In this document: positions 37,201 through 50,622 of the stretch, piece by piece
Layout of the letters: every line of letters begins with the position of its first letter
Numbering within the stretch: the first letter of the stretch is position 1
Assembly (NCBI RefSeq): GCF_024713975.1
Contig: NC_091106.1
Span: 8,721,001-8,785,000, forward strand
Reading direction: 5' to 3'
Origin: Paralichthys olivaceus
Taxonomy: Eukaryota; Chordata; Actinopteri; Pleuronectiformes; Paralichthyidae
Length of the DNA: 64,000 nt
The notes under the pieces: model-generated
Told to the model about the DNA's origin: nothing
The model's input: only the letters and a program-made list of their open reading frames with translations
Databases searched by the model: none
Program-made: the position numbers and the translations under genes

Positions 37201-39310
37201 CAGACTTGATTTGAATTTAATGGACTTTTAGATGATTAATGAATCAATTATCAGATACAGCGTCAGATCTTGCAGCACAGACGCTGACAGCTTTTGAAAT
37301 TGAGAGAAGCATAATCGAAGAGTCGCCCGCCGCCTCAGTGTTCCTCATGTAATTATAAATGCATGAAATAATTAACAAACAACTCCACGGCGAGGTCTTT
37401 ACATGTTGGGTCATTTGGGGTCAGCAGGGCGGGCCTGGTGGAGGGTGGCAGACAACGGCACTTTGTCTGAAAGGGATGGTAACGCACATTGAGTTCATCT
37501 TGCACCGCAGGCTTTTAGTGTGGATGACGCTCAGTGTGAGCCCTCTCCTTCTTATGGCTCAGTGAAAAGCTCGGTGAAAGCACACACCACCACCCACCCT
37601 CCAACACCACCACTACCATCCACACTCACTCTCTCAGCTGCCCCTCCCTCCCTCCAGTTCCATTCTTCCAGAGGGAAGGCTTGTTGACATCCATTAGGAG
37701 GTTTCCCAGCATTGAGCCGGGCCAGGAAAGAGGACTAATGATGTAATTCCCTGGGAGATGACATTAAAATGTCAAAATGCCACAGATGACATCATCCATT
37801 TAGCACACATTTTCCTATAATATACATTTGTCTTCCTTTTCCCCCCCTTCCCTCAGATGTCCTTCCTAGAAACTGGAGCTCCCCAACCATACCCAGCGTC
37901 TCCATTTAGGTGTGCAGCCACTCGATGGAGTACAGACTGGACTAAATATTATCAAACCCTGTCTTCTCCCACTGCTGTTAATGCCCTGCTCCAGAAAACA
38001 GGCTATGTGTGTCACATTACATCTCTCTCTTTCCCTTACTTTAAAGCTTGACTTATGCTAAATCACGTTGCCTGCAAAACAAAGATCTCCATACCGTGCA
38101 ATACTCCTTCCTCTACCTCTTTTACCTCACCTATCTGTACTTAACCTTAAGAGGTGTGATCCCACCTGATCATAATTGTGCAAAGATGTGAACCAGAATG
38201 TGGAGAACATCTCGTACAAATGGTATTTTGCCTGCACGCTGCAACACACAGGTCAACAAACACAGAGAAAATGTGCACTGTGAGTTATATTTGTGTGAAG
38301 GAGACTTGACAGCCCTCTATTCTTCAGCTCAGTGAGTGGGCAGGCTGAGGCTTCAATAATGGATGCCTGAAGGCAGAGTAAGTAGATGTGGACTGGAAGC
38401 AGAGAAGGGGGCTGCGCCTCACTCAATAATGAATCAATTGATCCCTGCTGCAGATGATGGATCAGGTTGCTATGACGACAGATGCACTGTTAGCACGGAG
38501 AAGTGGTTGTTCCCAGAACCGTGCTCTGCGAGTGGTTCTTGGCTTTTAAATGTGTTGTGAGGCAGGATTTTCTTTAATAAAAAAACCCTGAAAAATATTA
38601 AGTGGCGAATTAATGCAGCCAGATGGATCCTCTCCCATGAGGAGTTACTGTGCACAATCAACAATCCATCACATCACGTAAACAAATCCAAATCTTTTCT
38701 TCTCTATTTTTTAACACGAGCACGGATGTAAAGGAGCCGCAGGTGCATGAGATCGTAATGGCAATCGCTTGCAATCATTGAGTAATCGTGACCTTCCTGC
38801 TTTGATGGATGTCTTAGCACAGGCTCAGAGCCGAATACACATGTGGGTTTTATCGTGCATGTAGTGCTCGCTTCTAAAAAAAACCCTAACATGTTTACCG
38901 TGTCTGTGTGTGTGTGCGCGTTCTGTTACCATGGCAACGTAGCTGATGCTGGGTCCAGCTGGGACCGTGTTGCCAAGTAACAGCTGAGTTATGAGCGTGA
39001 AGGAGAGGAGCGTGGGCATTGTTAGGGGGGAGAGAGGGTGGAGGCAGCAGCGAGGAGGTTACGAGGACTTCTACAAAGACAGCAGCCAGCAACAAAGAAT
39101 GAAAGCATGAGGGGGAAAAACAGCTCTGAGGGTAAAAAAAAAAGAGGAGTGTTTATTTAGGTTACAGCTCTGGATTGAAAAACAAGATGTTTTTCATCTC
39201 TCTCTGTGCCTTCCTGCCAGAGAATATTAATATTTAGTGCGTCTCTGGTCTTTAGAAAAAGCATGCGGATAAACTGAGGCTACATGCATACTATATATAT
39301 ATTTCTATAT
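34300..39310. other. Intergenic desert, central part
   Basis: No gene. Mixed AT-rich sequence with pyrimidine-rich patches. The blocks at 36090-36340 and 37190-37400 are repeat-free, contain homeodomain-like AT motifs (ATTAATGAATCAATTATC) and might be conserved regulatory elements, but this cannot be shown from one genome. Confidence 0.6.
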
Positions 39311-39317
39311 CATCATA

Positions 39318-40012
39318 GTACATCTATACGACAACATTTTCATTTGAAAACAGCACTGAAGTGATCTGTGTCAACACAAGCATTTTGGCTTCATATAGGT
39401 GCTTTTGAGATGGACTCGGTCTGACTGCTCCCACCGTGTTTTGAAGTGGTAAAATTTCTAACCAGCTTGCATCATGTTAAGTCAGCTTTGCGCAGAGCCA
39501 CATAGAGTTGAATAGACCTAGTGTTAATCCCCATCAATGGTTACATGCCTGAAAATGCACATCACCGCAGTGGATTTTTGCTGATAGCTTTTCTCCTACG
39601 CATGTAAACAGTTCATATGAAAAATATATCAATCAATATAAAATACAGAATTTAACTGCACAACATCTGTTAGCAAAGACGACACTTGTGTCTGATTATA
39701 CATGTTGGGTTCTACACTGCTAAGTGAGGCTAATGCCGGTTGTTTTCTTCCAGAAGGGAATCATGTGATAGGAGCCTGACCAATCAGTGAAGGCCACATC
39801 GTGAACAAAAAAAACCCCAATCAGTTTGTGTGTCTACAACATCGTCTGTTTCTGCCCGTCCAGACTAAAATGAGGACTGTTGTGTTCTCAAAATAAAAGT
39901 AACTTTGTTTCAAAACTTGTCTGTTTTCGCAGCTCTAAAACTCTGGAGCAGTGTTGACTCCATGCAGCAGAGTTGATGAGTTGTCAAATGAAAACATTGC
40001 AGTTGGATGTAG
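39318..40012. mobile_element. MITE-like element, copy B
   Basis: TACATCTATACGACAACATT at 39319 is mirrored by the complement of ACATTGCAGTTGGATGTA ending near 40011, with TTTTCATTTGA blocks in both termini. Internally, the reverse complement shares GGAGTCAACACTGCTCCAGA and TAGTCTGGAC-type segments with copy A (16033-16618). The interior is therefore in opposite orientation to copy A. No transposase ORF. Confidence 0.68.
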
Positions 40013-41527
40013 CATAAGCCACGACAGCATCATGAGAGATTTGCTCCATGCTAAAAAGCAGCCAGGCATCTCTGATTATTCCTTCTATGAAGAGAAAATT
40101 GGAGTAATGAGTGTGGAAGTGTGTGTGCAGAGGTCTGGCTGCACTGACCCTGCCTCTAACATGACTACACGGAGGGCATGTAGCCTGGGATGACTCACAA
40201 GCGGGCAGAAATATCGGAAACAGTCCTGCTCCAAAGTCCTCAGCTGTAAATTATTGTGTGTCCTAGCTGCTGCAAGTGGCCTGTTGTTGAGTCAGCAACA
40301 CACACACACACGCAGACAGGAGGACATTACATGTAACTCACTCCTGAGCTCAGTGTCATGGCCGTGCTGCGGAATCGTGGTCTGTGATGTATTAGGCTGC
40401 TTGAACGGTTAATGGTTTGTGATCGCAGCAGCTGGTCGTGTTTTTCAGGATTGTTTCAAAGAAGGGCCACACCCACAAATTCCCATCTGTGTGTCAGATG
40501 ATTAAAACGAAAGGATGACGGTATGTTCCTATCCATCGTCTGACATTCTCATTCACACAGATACTCCCATGAATCATTGCGGCCCAACCTTAAATCTGCT
40601 CCTTCCTCATGCTGAGGATGTGATTATGCAGTTTTACTGTCGTATCAGTATGGTCTCAGGCTCCTGGCTCAAATTATTTTGTTCATGCTCATTAAGTACA
40701 CCTTTTTTTTTTCCCCTCTGTCTCCTGCCGCCTGAGCAGTCTGATTTGTTGTCATGGAAACTGATCATGAAGTGCCTCTGCGCTTCGTTCGGGGGACTAA
40801 TTGTCATCCCCAAAACAAACGCATGCTCTCACACTTGCACTCCAATCGCCCGAATTGCAGCATTTGTCGCCCTCTTTGTAATAATATTCTCATGCTCCAG
40901 TACTTCTCGACAATAACCGTCACTTCAAAGCCCCAAAAAATTCCTGCACCAGAGTGGAGTGAGTGAGCGAGAGAGCGAGCTGAAAACAACAAACTCCACC
41001 AAACAAAAAAACGTCTATTGAACTTCCTGGAACTGTTCCCCGGCTGCTCGCTTCAAAAAACGCTTGATGAATTTTTCCACCACATCAGCCTGGGAAATGT
41101 GAAATTTGACACTTATGTGCATGTGGCGGCCACATCCGGTCCTCTGCTAGAGGGGGCGTCTATGGGACACGTCAGAGATCATGGGACACCGTGTCCTCCT
41201 AGATATGTGCACAGTTCACGGGTTACAGGTGGAGACAGGACCGACCAGAAAAACAAAAACAATAGAGCCAATGTGGGCCCCCGTGCTTTATATAACAGAG
41301 CTCGCCTGTGGCAATTGTGCAATGCAGTGCAGTTGTCTGGGCTGATGTAAACAGAGCCTCAGTGCCTCTGGAGGCTCAGCCATGTGCCTTGATGCAGCAG
41401 TTATGGGCACATGCCCTACTTTCATAAATCAGAGCTGGAAAAAAAAAAGGAAGCAGCATGAGGGGAAGAGGAGGAGGGGTGAGAGGGGATGCCGGGAGAG
41501 AGAGATTTTTCGAGGGAAGGAAGGGAA

Positions 41528-41552
41528 GGGGGGGGGGGGGGGGGGGGGGGGT
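41528..41552 (+). repeat. 25-nt poly-G tract
   Basis: Twenty-five consecutive G on the + strand following a purine-rich (AGGGGAAGAGGAGG-type) run of about 60 bp. It can form G-quadruplexes, and the assembled length may be unreliable. Confidence 0.9.
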
Positions 41553-41989
41553 TCGGCTGAACAAGGCTCATATTGATGTTCCAAACACAGCTGCAGGCGT
41601 CAGCTGACTAGCTGGCCTGAAAGCAGTCCCAAGCTCTGCCTCCTGTCTTTATCAGCTTACACTGTGACCTTTCTCTCTCCACTGGAATAGATCCCCCCCT
41701 CTAAACCCAACGCCTACTTACTCCCCCCCTACCCCATATCTGGCCCTTCACCATTGCCTGAGTCCGGACGCTGGTGTGTCCTCTCTGACATCTGACTTCT
41801 AGCCAGGGTGGTGGGGTGGCTAGGGGGTTGTTTGTATCTGCATGCCTCCAGAAACACTGGCTCTCTTTTCGGCACATCAGCACTTTCGTTTGTCTCACAT
41901 GGCCGCGTTTTCAAGCCTCGCCCCACGCTCTTACACAACTCACCATGAAGTCACTGTTGCTCCTCACGTCCGCACCCAACGGAGGAGGA

Positions 41990-42027
41990 CAGAGAGAGAG
42001 AGCGAGAGAGAGAGAGAGAGAGAGAGG
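41990..42027. repeat. GA microsatellite
   Basis: GA dinucleotide tract of about 38 bp with one CG interruption. Confidence 0.92.
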
Positions 42028-43988
42028 GATGATGAAGGGCTCGGTTACTTTGAAAATACATGTCAGTTCAGCAGGGCGGTTAGGCAATATTTAAGTTGTC
42101 TCGTGTTGGGTTTCAGCGAAGCGCTCCTCTAAACAAAGACAGAAGGAAGGATTTGGATCCTGTTCTTAAAGTGACAAGTCAGGTTTGGACATATTTAGTA
42201 AACGTGGAGCTGGCAATGGTTCAGGGCGGGTTTGAAGAAGCAGTTGTCGTCAGGAGTCTGTCCCTGAGGGGCGGTATTCGGCAGAGGTAACTGTCAATCA
42301 CAGGTCTGCAGGCCTCATGGGCTTTTTCTCAGAAAGACGCCCCCTCCATGCACCACACACACACAAACACAGCACACCTCCCCTTGATGACGCTCTTCAA
42401 GTGTTACTGGATAGTGTTTCTATGGGAGCTGTCCACCCACACACACACAGCAGCACCTCGCTCCCCTCCCCTCCCAACTGTTTGCAGGAAACACTCATGC
42501 TTCTCTGGAGATGTCGCTCGCGGCGGCTCATGCACTCATAAATCCCGGGGTCCTTTCTTGGAAAAGAAGGTCTTGGAAAGATACATACATATGCACACTG
42601 AGAATGGAAGAAGTAGTGGGGGTAAAGGGGAGGGGTGGTGCATAACACAGCTTGCCAAGTATGTCTCCGCTGGAGAGGTTGGATCGAGTGTCTGCCTTCT
42701 GTGGGAGGCAAATAAGGAGCATATTCTGTGCTTCCCCGGTTACTGTGTGAGAATCGGAGACACTGCAGTATCCAGGCAGACCTCAGCGATACCCAAAACA
42801 TCACAGGAATGAGAAGTGCTTGGCGGCGGAGGACAAAGAGGGACGGATGGAGGGAAGCAAACAAGAGGGGAAGGCATGAGAAAGAATAGAAGCGTTTCAA
42901 GGCATCCATCGCCGGCTTCAAATGTCAGTCAGCTCCGGGAGAGACAATGGAACACAGCTGTTGCTAAGCTTTGAACTGCAGCTGTCTGTCTGTTGTTGGC
43001 ATTACTGGTGTGTACATGTGGTTGTGTTTGAACACAGTGCTGCTATAAAGAATTACAGGAAGATTAAGTGTATATTCAAATGTAAAAGGGTGGATCAAGG
43101 TCACGGGGCGTTTGCAGAGGGACACATGAGTAGGTGGCGAGCATGTCCGGTGTGCCTGATTTAGACACCCTCGAGCAAGAGGCAGAGACGAGGAGGGGTG
43201 GGGTGGCAGAGCGGCCACGGTGCTCAGTCTGGAGTGGGCTGTAATGGTTTGAGGTTGAGGGTCAGAGAGGGGGAGGGAGACGAAGGACAAATCTGCGAAG
43301 GACATCTCACTCACTTAAAAAAAAAAGAAAGAGAAATCTGCATCTGATTGAGGGGTTGGGAGACGAATCAGGAAATGAAATTCGATTGCCTTTCTTGTCG
43401 GGTTCGTGACTGAGACGGCTGCACTGTCCCCGTCACGCCTGAAAAGTCCTTTGAGTGCCTCATTATCAGTGTCATCTGTGGATCATTGGAGAACATCTCA
43501 TCCTCATCTCAGCTGCTTTTTGATCATCCTCCAGACAATGCGCCATTAGGCCCGGGCTGATTTTCTAAAGCACAGCTCAATTACTCGAGGGGAGATGCAT
43601 TAGCATATCAGAAAGCACAGGCGTGACTCTGCAAATAAAAGAACACATTAGAAGCCCCCCCTCCAAACTCCAACAATACAATTCAATTATTCATATAATG
43701 TAAGACTGAGTTGTCACACCTTGATTTGCATTCAGTCGAGGAAATGAAAATGTTTTTGGATCTCTCACTTTTAGCATTTAGGACGTTTTACCAGCGGTGA
43801 GAGCGCGTTCAGCAGCTTCGTCACACGCAGACGATTGAGAAACCTGACAACATGCCTCAGCGTCATTGTGTCGTACATGTCACTTTTCACACTCCACCAT
43901 TTTGTCACAGTAGTTGAGAGTGCCACCCTGGGTGCCGAGTCAGCGCCTGCTCAACGACACAAGCTCCTCAATTATTCATAAGTGGGAA

Positions 43989-44015
43989 ACACACATGCAC
44001 ACACACACACACATG
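43989..44015. repeat. CA microsatellite
   Basis: CA run of about 27 bp interrupted by ATG. Confidence 0.85.
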
Positions 44016-44423
44016 TGGTCTCACTTTGCATGTGTGCCTGTGTCTGTCTGGAGACAGATGGCCCAGAAACGAGGCCTCAGCACCGATCATCCTAAAAAAC
44101 GGCATCAGCAGCAATCACAGTAAATGGAGGCACCTCAGCCTGTGAGGATCAGATGACTCAGCAATTTATCAGAGGAGTTTGGATGGAGGAAAGAAGCCAG
44201 AATATCATCTCTGTCTTTTTGTTGAAGTGTTGCGTGCAGCGAGGTTAGAAGACGAGGAGTAGTAAACTTCAGCCGGAACAAGAGGGAGTTTCCCTGAATA
44301 ATATATCAGCCCCTTGATTCAACCTCACTGTTTTCTGCATGCATGAGTAAATTCCAACGCGTGCCTGCTGCAGTGCAGGGCTCTGCGTCGCTGCTGTACA
44401 TGAAGAATGTGTGAATACGTGTT

Positions 44424-44465
44424 TCAGTGTGTGTGTATGTGTGTGTGTGCGCGTGTGGGTGTGCG
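44424..44465. repeat. GT-rich microsatellite
   Basis: Imperfect GT tract with TA, GC and GG interruptions. Confidence 0.8.
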
Positions 44466-47400
44466 TCAGCCGCTGACTTTGTGTTCATTCCACAGTACAT
44501 TGATCTGGCTGCTCACTAGACTGGATGGAAAAGGGCCTGAGGCGAGAAGTGCACACTGCATCAGCAGATGGGAGAGCCCACTGTGTTGCCATCACACGGC
44601 ATTCCTCCTCACTGGGCATGCTCAGTGGGCCACGCCCCACACACACACACACGCTGCCCACCCTCCCCCTTACCAGGGCCTGTTTGAACCAGTCAGTGGG
44701 AGGTGGTGGTGGCGGCGGCAAAGCTCGCTCTTGTTTCTCATCTGACCTTCAAAGCCAGGGGTGGGACAGTACGTTGATGGGGGAGGGAGGAAGGGAGGAG
44801 GGGTGTGTTTTTGCCCTAAAAGCTCTTTGGTGTAGCGCGGCTGATATGTCACTCATTATTTCCACTCTGTGCTTCTGCCCTGTCATGGCCTCCCGAGATG
44901 CATGCAACAACCCAGGGTCTCACACGCAGAGCCAGCCCAGGCTTCACAACAGTCAGCTATAAGAAGACATGACACCATCCACATCAGATTAAACAATGCA
45001 CTCATGGAAGTGTGGTTATTAACACTTGATTCACATGCACCTAAATATACATATCTTCTTGACATCATCATCACAAGTATAGATCCGCATGTATGAGGAA
45101 CTTGATATTTAACCAAAATAGTGAATTAAGGAAGTGTAATCATTTTAGTCCCTTGCATAACAAAAATAAAATAAAAACAGGAAATCATTTCATTAATTTT
45201 TTATCTCAAGTCTCACTTGTGTATCATTAGAAACGCAGTCCTCCTCTGGGACTGATTCAACTGAAAGATGTAAATAAATGCAGGAGCTCGGTTTCTAAAC
45301 TCAAAGCAGCAGTCTAATATTCAAGTTGCCCCAGGATCTTCACAAACCAGTATTTTTGGACTTCTGGATATCCCCGCTAAGACTCCATCTTCCATTCACT
45401 GTACACTGTTTACAGTCCAACAATTTATTTCATCACACAAGTCCAACGTTTCTCCAGATACTTTTTTGTTTACAAAAACACTTATAGGTGTTATAGGTTA
45501 GAGAAAGATGACATGTGGCTAATCTCTTTTGACAGCGATCTTCATGTGAATGCATGTTAATATATTTAAATACAGATAGCTGATGCATGTTGCCCCTTTT
45601 ACTTTCCACATGGACGGTTTACCATGGGTCAACCAAAGCCTCCTCAAACCTGATGGTTCAAACTAGAAATGGACACCAGCCTGTACGATTTTCCTTTTTT
45701 TTTTTTCTCCACCAGAGACAGAATTATTTAATGAAGAAAACATTTCAAACACAGTGTGCTTAGTTTATAATTGTGAAATAATTTCATAAAAAAAGAACCA
45801 GAAGGTTTCCAGCCCCATAATCTTGTCCCTCTGCAACAGATTCAACATAATCACATGCAGAACCTGTTTAGAGAGATTACCATTAAACCTCCTGGACACA
45901 TAGATTTCTTCTTTAATAAGATGACATGTTGACATATAAAGATATAAACCCACCACAGACCAAGAATGAATATCATGACCTGATTGTTGTTTATGAGTGG
46001 CATCTGTGGTGTCCTGCCCCACTGAGCACACCATAGTTTATACATCATCACTATTATCTTCGCACGCTGGCTGCTGACAATGCAGAGAACTGAATCACAA
46101 GCTGAATGCCGCTGTGAGTCACATGGCACGCTACAAACAGAGAGACCTTTTTTTTCTTCTTCTCCTCCTCTCAAATCTAAATCCCTCAGGCTTTTACACA
46201 TGCTCTCTTTGTCTTGCCACCACATTCTGCTTGTCTCCGGTCCTTCCGTCTTTGTTCGCTCCCCTCTCCGACTTGCACGGCTAGCTTCCTGTTTATGTCA
46301 GGCGAGCATCAGGCCAATCAGCTGTGAAGGCTGTGATCCTCCTCGTAGCTATTTACTACCCTGTGGTCTGTTTAAAAAAAGACTGAAAACGAGCTAAGCT
46401 TGGCGCAGGCTGCTGAGTAAGCAAAGACATGCAAAGCTCCTGTCTGAGTCCACAACTGACCTACATACACCTCTGCCCCTCTGCTTATGAAAGTGTGTTT
46501 TTTACTTTTACTTTATGCTGCTCCTGCTCACATGGTGAAGTATTCGTTTATTTGCTTATCATGTTTCTCACAGCGCAGCAGGATCTGCACGCCGACACTT
46601 TTGTTTTGTTGCCGCTGAGGTCTGGAATGTGCTGGTTTGCAAGTTTTGAAGATAACAAAGCAGCATGAGGTGGCTGCGTGTAAACTTTGGATGAGGTCAC
46701 TGTCCGCCAACACAGCACGCTGTGACATGAGAGGGGATTTTTTTCTGGATTCTCCCTCGGTGGTGTCATACCTTTGACCTGTTTTCTCATTGCCTTGTTT
46801 GGTCTGTGCGCATTTCAGATTACAATTGCAGGTTATCAAAACCTGCCAGCTTTCCCTGACATCTGTTATTATATGGTTGGAGTATAGCAGAGGCTGCATT
46901 TGAAAAACAACAGGAAAAGACTACGTGGTGCAGGCAGAGGCCTGTTCATGAGTCCAACCAGTGCCAGCTTCACTGAGTTCACAGAGCACGATAAATCTAT
47001 GAGACAGGGGAAAAATATAATCAGGGCTTTACTGGGGCATTTGAGTTCACTGCAGGCATTACATGAGTATTAATGCCTGATTCAACTCTGGCTCAGGCAA
47101 ACATGCTTGACGTTCAGTGTTTACACCCCTCAATGAAAGCTGCTAGTCAGACAGTCTGATAGCTCGGCCTGGAATTAGATTCAGGAAGTCATGAGATTTC
47201 CAGGTGGCTTGACTTTCCTAGAATTGTTAAGCAGGGATTTTTCTACATGTTGCCAACACACATTAAACTGAAGACACCCTTCTGTAGAGAGCTACACAGA
47301 TTCTCGTCGCTTCATCTCAAACAAATACTGAACCGAGGAGAAGAAAAAAACAGGCAGCAAGAAAAAAAAAATACAACTGAGTGAAAATAGCTAAAGAAAC

Positions 47401-49342
47401 CTCAAGCTATTGGACCTTTTCAGAGAGCAGAGGCTCCCTGGTACCGTGGTTTGGAGCAGAGAAATGCATGAATAATGAATCTGTCCTGAACTCCTGCTGA
47501 ACTCTCTGCACCAGCACCGAGCCAGAGATCAGCACCACACGACATCCAGCACACACACATGCACCCAGTGACCTCTGCAGAGCTCCAAACATGCCAGGCA
47601 ATCTGCTGCTGAGTGTTATGTCGGCTGTGTGTGAATCATGGCACTGTGCTGCACCTGGTTGCAGTTGGAGAGAAGACTTCTCCTTCGATAAACCTGATGA
47701 CTGTTGGCCAAAGTGGAAAGATAAATACAAACTGGTGACTAACCGGCGCTGGAGCGGTTGAAACGCCCGCCCATTTAGAAACTGAAGTGTGTGTATGTCT
47801 GTGTGTGGTTGGTTCAATATTTAACCCTTGTGTCAACAGCTCGCATGTGTCACAACAGCATTCCTGCGAGGGACTCGTCTTGTGACAGAGCGGTTTCATA
47901 ATGGGAGCATTGCTGGCATGCATTGTTCAGTGGCAGCAGCTTTGTGTTGCTGCATGATGACTTGTGGCCCGACGAGTTTCGTGTTCCTGCACGTTGTGTG
48001 TTAATGAGTGGGGAGGTGAGGCTGGTGAATAGCAGGGTTAACTACTTTAAACAGCAAACACAGCACCATGTTTACCCAGAACGAGCCTCCCTCCCTCTCC
48101 TATTCCTCCCTGCTGTAAATGGTTAACTGAAAAAAAATCATGTGAGAGCTGCAGTTACATGGGAGCTGAACTTTGTCCCCCCTACCCCCCTCTGTTGTTA
48201 GGCAACAGTGTTTTTGATCAGAGCGAGTTTATCATGTGAGTGCAGAGTGTGTCACACAGAGCAGGAAGGAGGACAGGACCGGAGCTCTCTGCAAAGATGT
48301 TTCTTGTCGAGCAAAGAGGAAAATGTAGATTTGAAAATAAAAGTGTGGAAATCGGAAATGGGGGAGGGTGATGTGTGAACAGGGAAACCCAGGGTGTGTA
48401 GCCTGAGTTGTCAGTCACAGTGAAACCATTTCCGCTTCAAGGCTGTCTGGCTCCTCCCTCCCATTGTGTGGCAAAACAGTCTAGGTGAACTTTATCCCTC
48501 TTCATGGAGAGACGGATCATTCAAATGAGCACAGAGCAAGGTCAAGTTACACTTCTGTTTGCCTGCTAAACAATGTGGGTCCCATCACCTAACAACAAGG
48601 AGGACGGAGGAGTAATTGCAACCTATTATATGTTAAAACAACTTGAGAACAGCCTCTGCTCAAACCTGTATGTTGACTGTGTAAAACAATCCCAATATAC
48701 ACCCAGTGTTACGTTTCCGTCACACACTGAAACCACACAGGCAGCATTCACCACACCCAGCTCCAAGTGCCCTTTGGTTTTCTGCAAACACATGGTGTAA
48801 GACGGAGCTCTATCAGCAGAGTGCTCGTAGTCGTTACAAATTTGCACAATACAAACACAAGGGTTCATAGCACCTCAGGCTTATCAGGCTTTTTCAAGGG
48901 CACTGAACTTTCCCACAGCACTCCCTCCGCTCCGTCCTTTTGAATCCCTTTGGGACTGTTGCGTCAAGGCTCTCCTATTCATGTCGTGTACTTCCCACAG
49001 TATTACTGTACCGCACCGGTGACTATGACTAAACTATGCACTATGAGCCTGTGGGGCATAATGACTATGAAAGACATCTATCATTTTCTTTGTTGCAAAA
49101 CTAGTGTGAGGTAATGTTATCTTCCGTTTTTAAATAAAGACCATCACCAATTTCATTCATGCAACTAAAAAGATTCTAAAACAGCAGCATACTTTTGATT
49201 TAAAGTGTAGGTCCAGTTTATGTTGTTTATGCAGACTTTGCCATCATTGCTATCAGTAGCTAGTAGGCTAATATCATTTTACTTACAGGGGCTGTGATAC
49301 TCAAAACAATGTACTTTGAATACATTTAAACCAAAGTAAATT

Positions 49343-49700
49343 AAAATAAGATAAGATAAAACTTTGTTGATCCAGACACTGGGAAAATTCACAAACCCAC
49401 AGCAGCAGATAGGTCAGAATGAGGTTGAAAAGAGAATAAGAACATAAAAAGGCTAGAGAATTAAAAAGAGAAAGAAAAATGGATCACATACAAATTTCAC
49501 TACAGAATTATTATCTGTATAGAAATGTTGTGCACTGGCACAAGATAATTGCACATGGACTTAAAACTGTATTTGTGCATAAGTATAAGGTGATACTTGA
49601 ATAGATGTGTCCATATATGTGCAAATTAGACTGTACGTATATAGGCAGATAAATAACTGAAGCTAATACATTTTATGTAGTACAACTATAGAAAGTTGTA
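49343..49700 (+). repeat. Interspersed repeat (AAGATAAGATAA head)
   Basis: AATAAGATAAGATAAAACTT followed by GTTGATCCAGACACTGGGAA and AATTCACA resembles a widespread fish repeat of the type ataagataatcctttattagtcccacaa-ggggaaattcaca. The 3' limit is approximate. Confidence 0.5.
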
Positions 49701-50606
49701 TATTACACTCAATGTGCCAATAGGTTGTTGTTTTCTTTGTTTGTTGTATTTTGGGTCATTTTGGTGCAACAGCTGCCGCCTGGGGATCAGAATTTGGTGC
49801 CACATTACACAGCAGTTCTAGTCTCATCACTGCCCACTCATTCTACAATGCTACAGTGGCTGCAATGATAAAGGTAATTTCTCTGATACTAATTTTGTCT
49901 TTTATTTCCAACACTACCAACAACAAAATGAAAAACCCACACCCAAACGAAACCAACACAAACAGAACCTAAAATCAAAAATATGAAAATAATCAAAAAC
50001 AAGACAAAGTTTACCATTATTATACCATTGAACTATTGTAACTCTAACTGTAGCTCAACAAAACCACTTTTTAAGTTTGACCTGTTGTACTTGCCAAGGT
50101 TATGATTATATGAAGGATCATCTCTGACATGATCACCACTCTCACTTTGTTTGTAAATTCAAAAAAATTTAAAATAGAAAAGAAAATTCTGACGTGCTTT
50201 CAACATGTTTACCTGCTTAGCCTCTTGTCAGGCTTTGTTGTAGCAATGTTTCAGATTGTAAGTTTATCAAAAAGGACAGAATGAATGACAAAAACAATAC
50301 AAATAAGACACAGGTTTCAATAAATTCTAGTTTATCTTCTCTTGACCGTCCTTCTATTGACACACATAGAGATGGACTTGTGACTCCAGCTCTATCTTCT
50401 ATTTCAGGCCTTCACATTGAGCTGTTCTCTGAGATGTCTTTGAAATGGATGAGGAAGGTGAGGCGTTGAGTGCCCACATGCCCAGACGTCGTGGTTAAAG
50501 GGACTTTATCACACAGATGGGGGACAGCACTTGTCTCCTGCTTGCCCATCTTTCACAGCGGCGGGAGGCTGAACGTGACAACCAATGCTCCCCAGCTGCC
50601 TGTCAC

Positions 50607-50622
50607 GGGGGGGGGGGGGGGG
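50607..50622 (+). repeat. 16-nt poly-G tract
   Basis: Sixteen consecutive G on the + strand, flanked by CTGTCAC and CGCAAAAACC. Confidence 0.9.

Larger units (their letters stand above)
40013..49340. other. Intergenic desert, central/distal part
   Basis: No gene is supported. Holds a 25-bp poly-G run (41528-41552), GA microsatellite (41990-42027), short CA/GT tracts (about 42356, 43989, 44424) and repeat-free AT-rich blocks such as 43440-43640. The longest ORFs (174 codons on minus at 42397-42921, 145 codons on plus at 44525-44962) show no domain or conserved motif. Confidence 0.6.

Noticed and set aside
41146..41162. CTGCTAGAGGGGGCGTC as a CTCF site
   Set aside because: An extra G disrupts spacing between the AG and GGC core.
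42397..42921. 174-codon minus-strand ORF
   Set aside because: No recognisable domain, contains Cys/Ser/Pro-rich chance sequence, and overlaps a plus-strand ORF of similar length in GC-balanced DNA.
44525..44962. 145-codon plus-strand ORF
   Set aside because: Contains translated CA repeat (THTHT) and a glycine run from GGT/GGC repeats; no homology signal.
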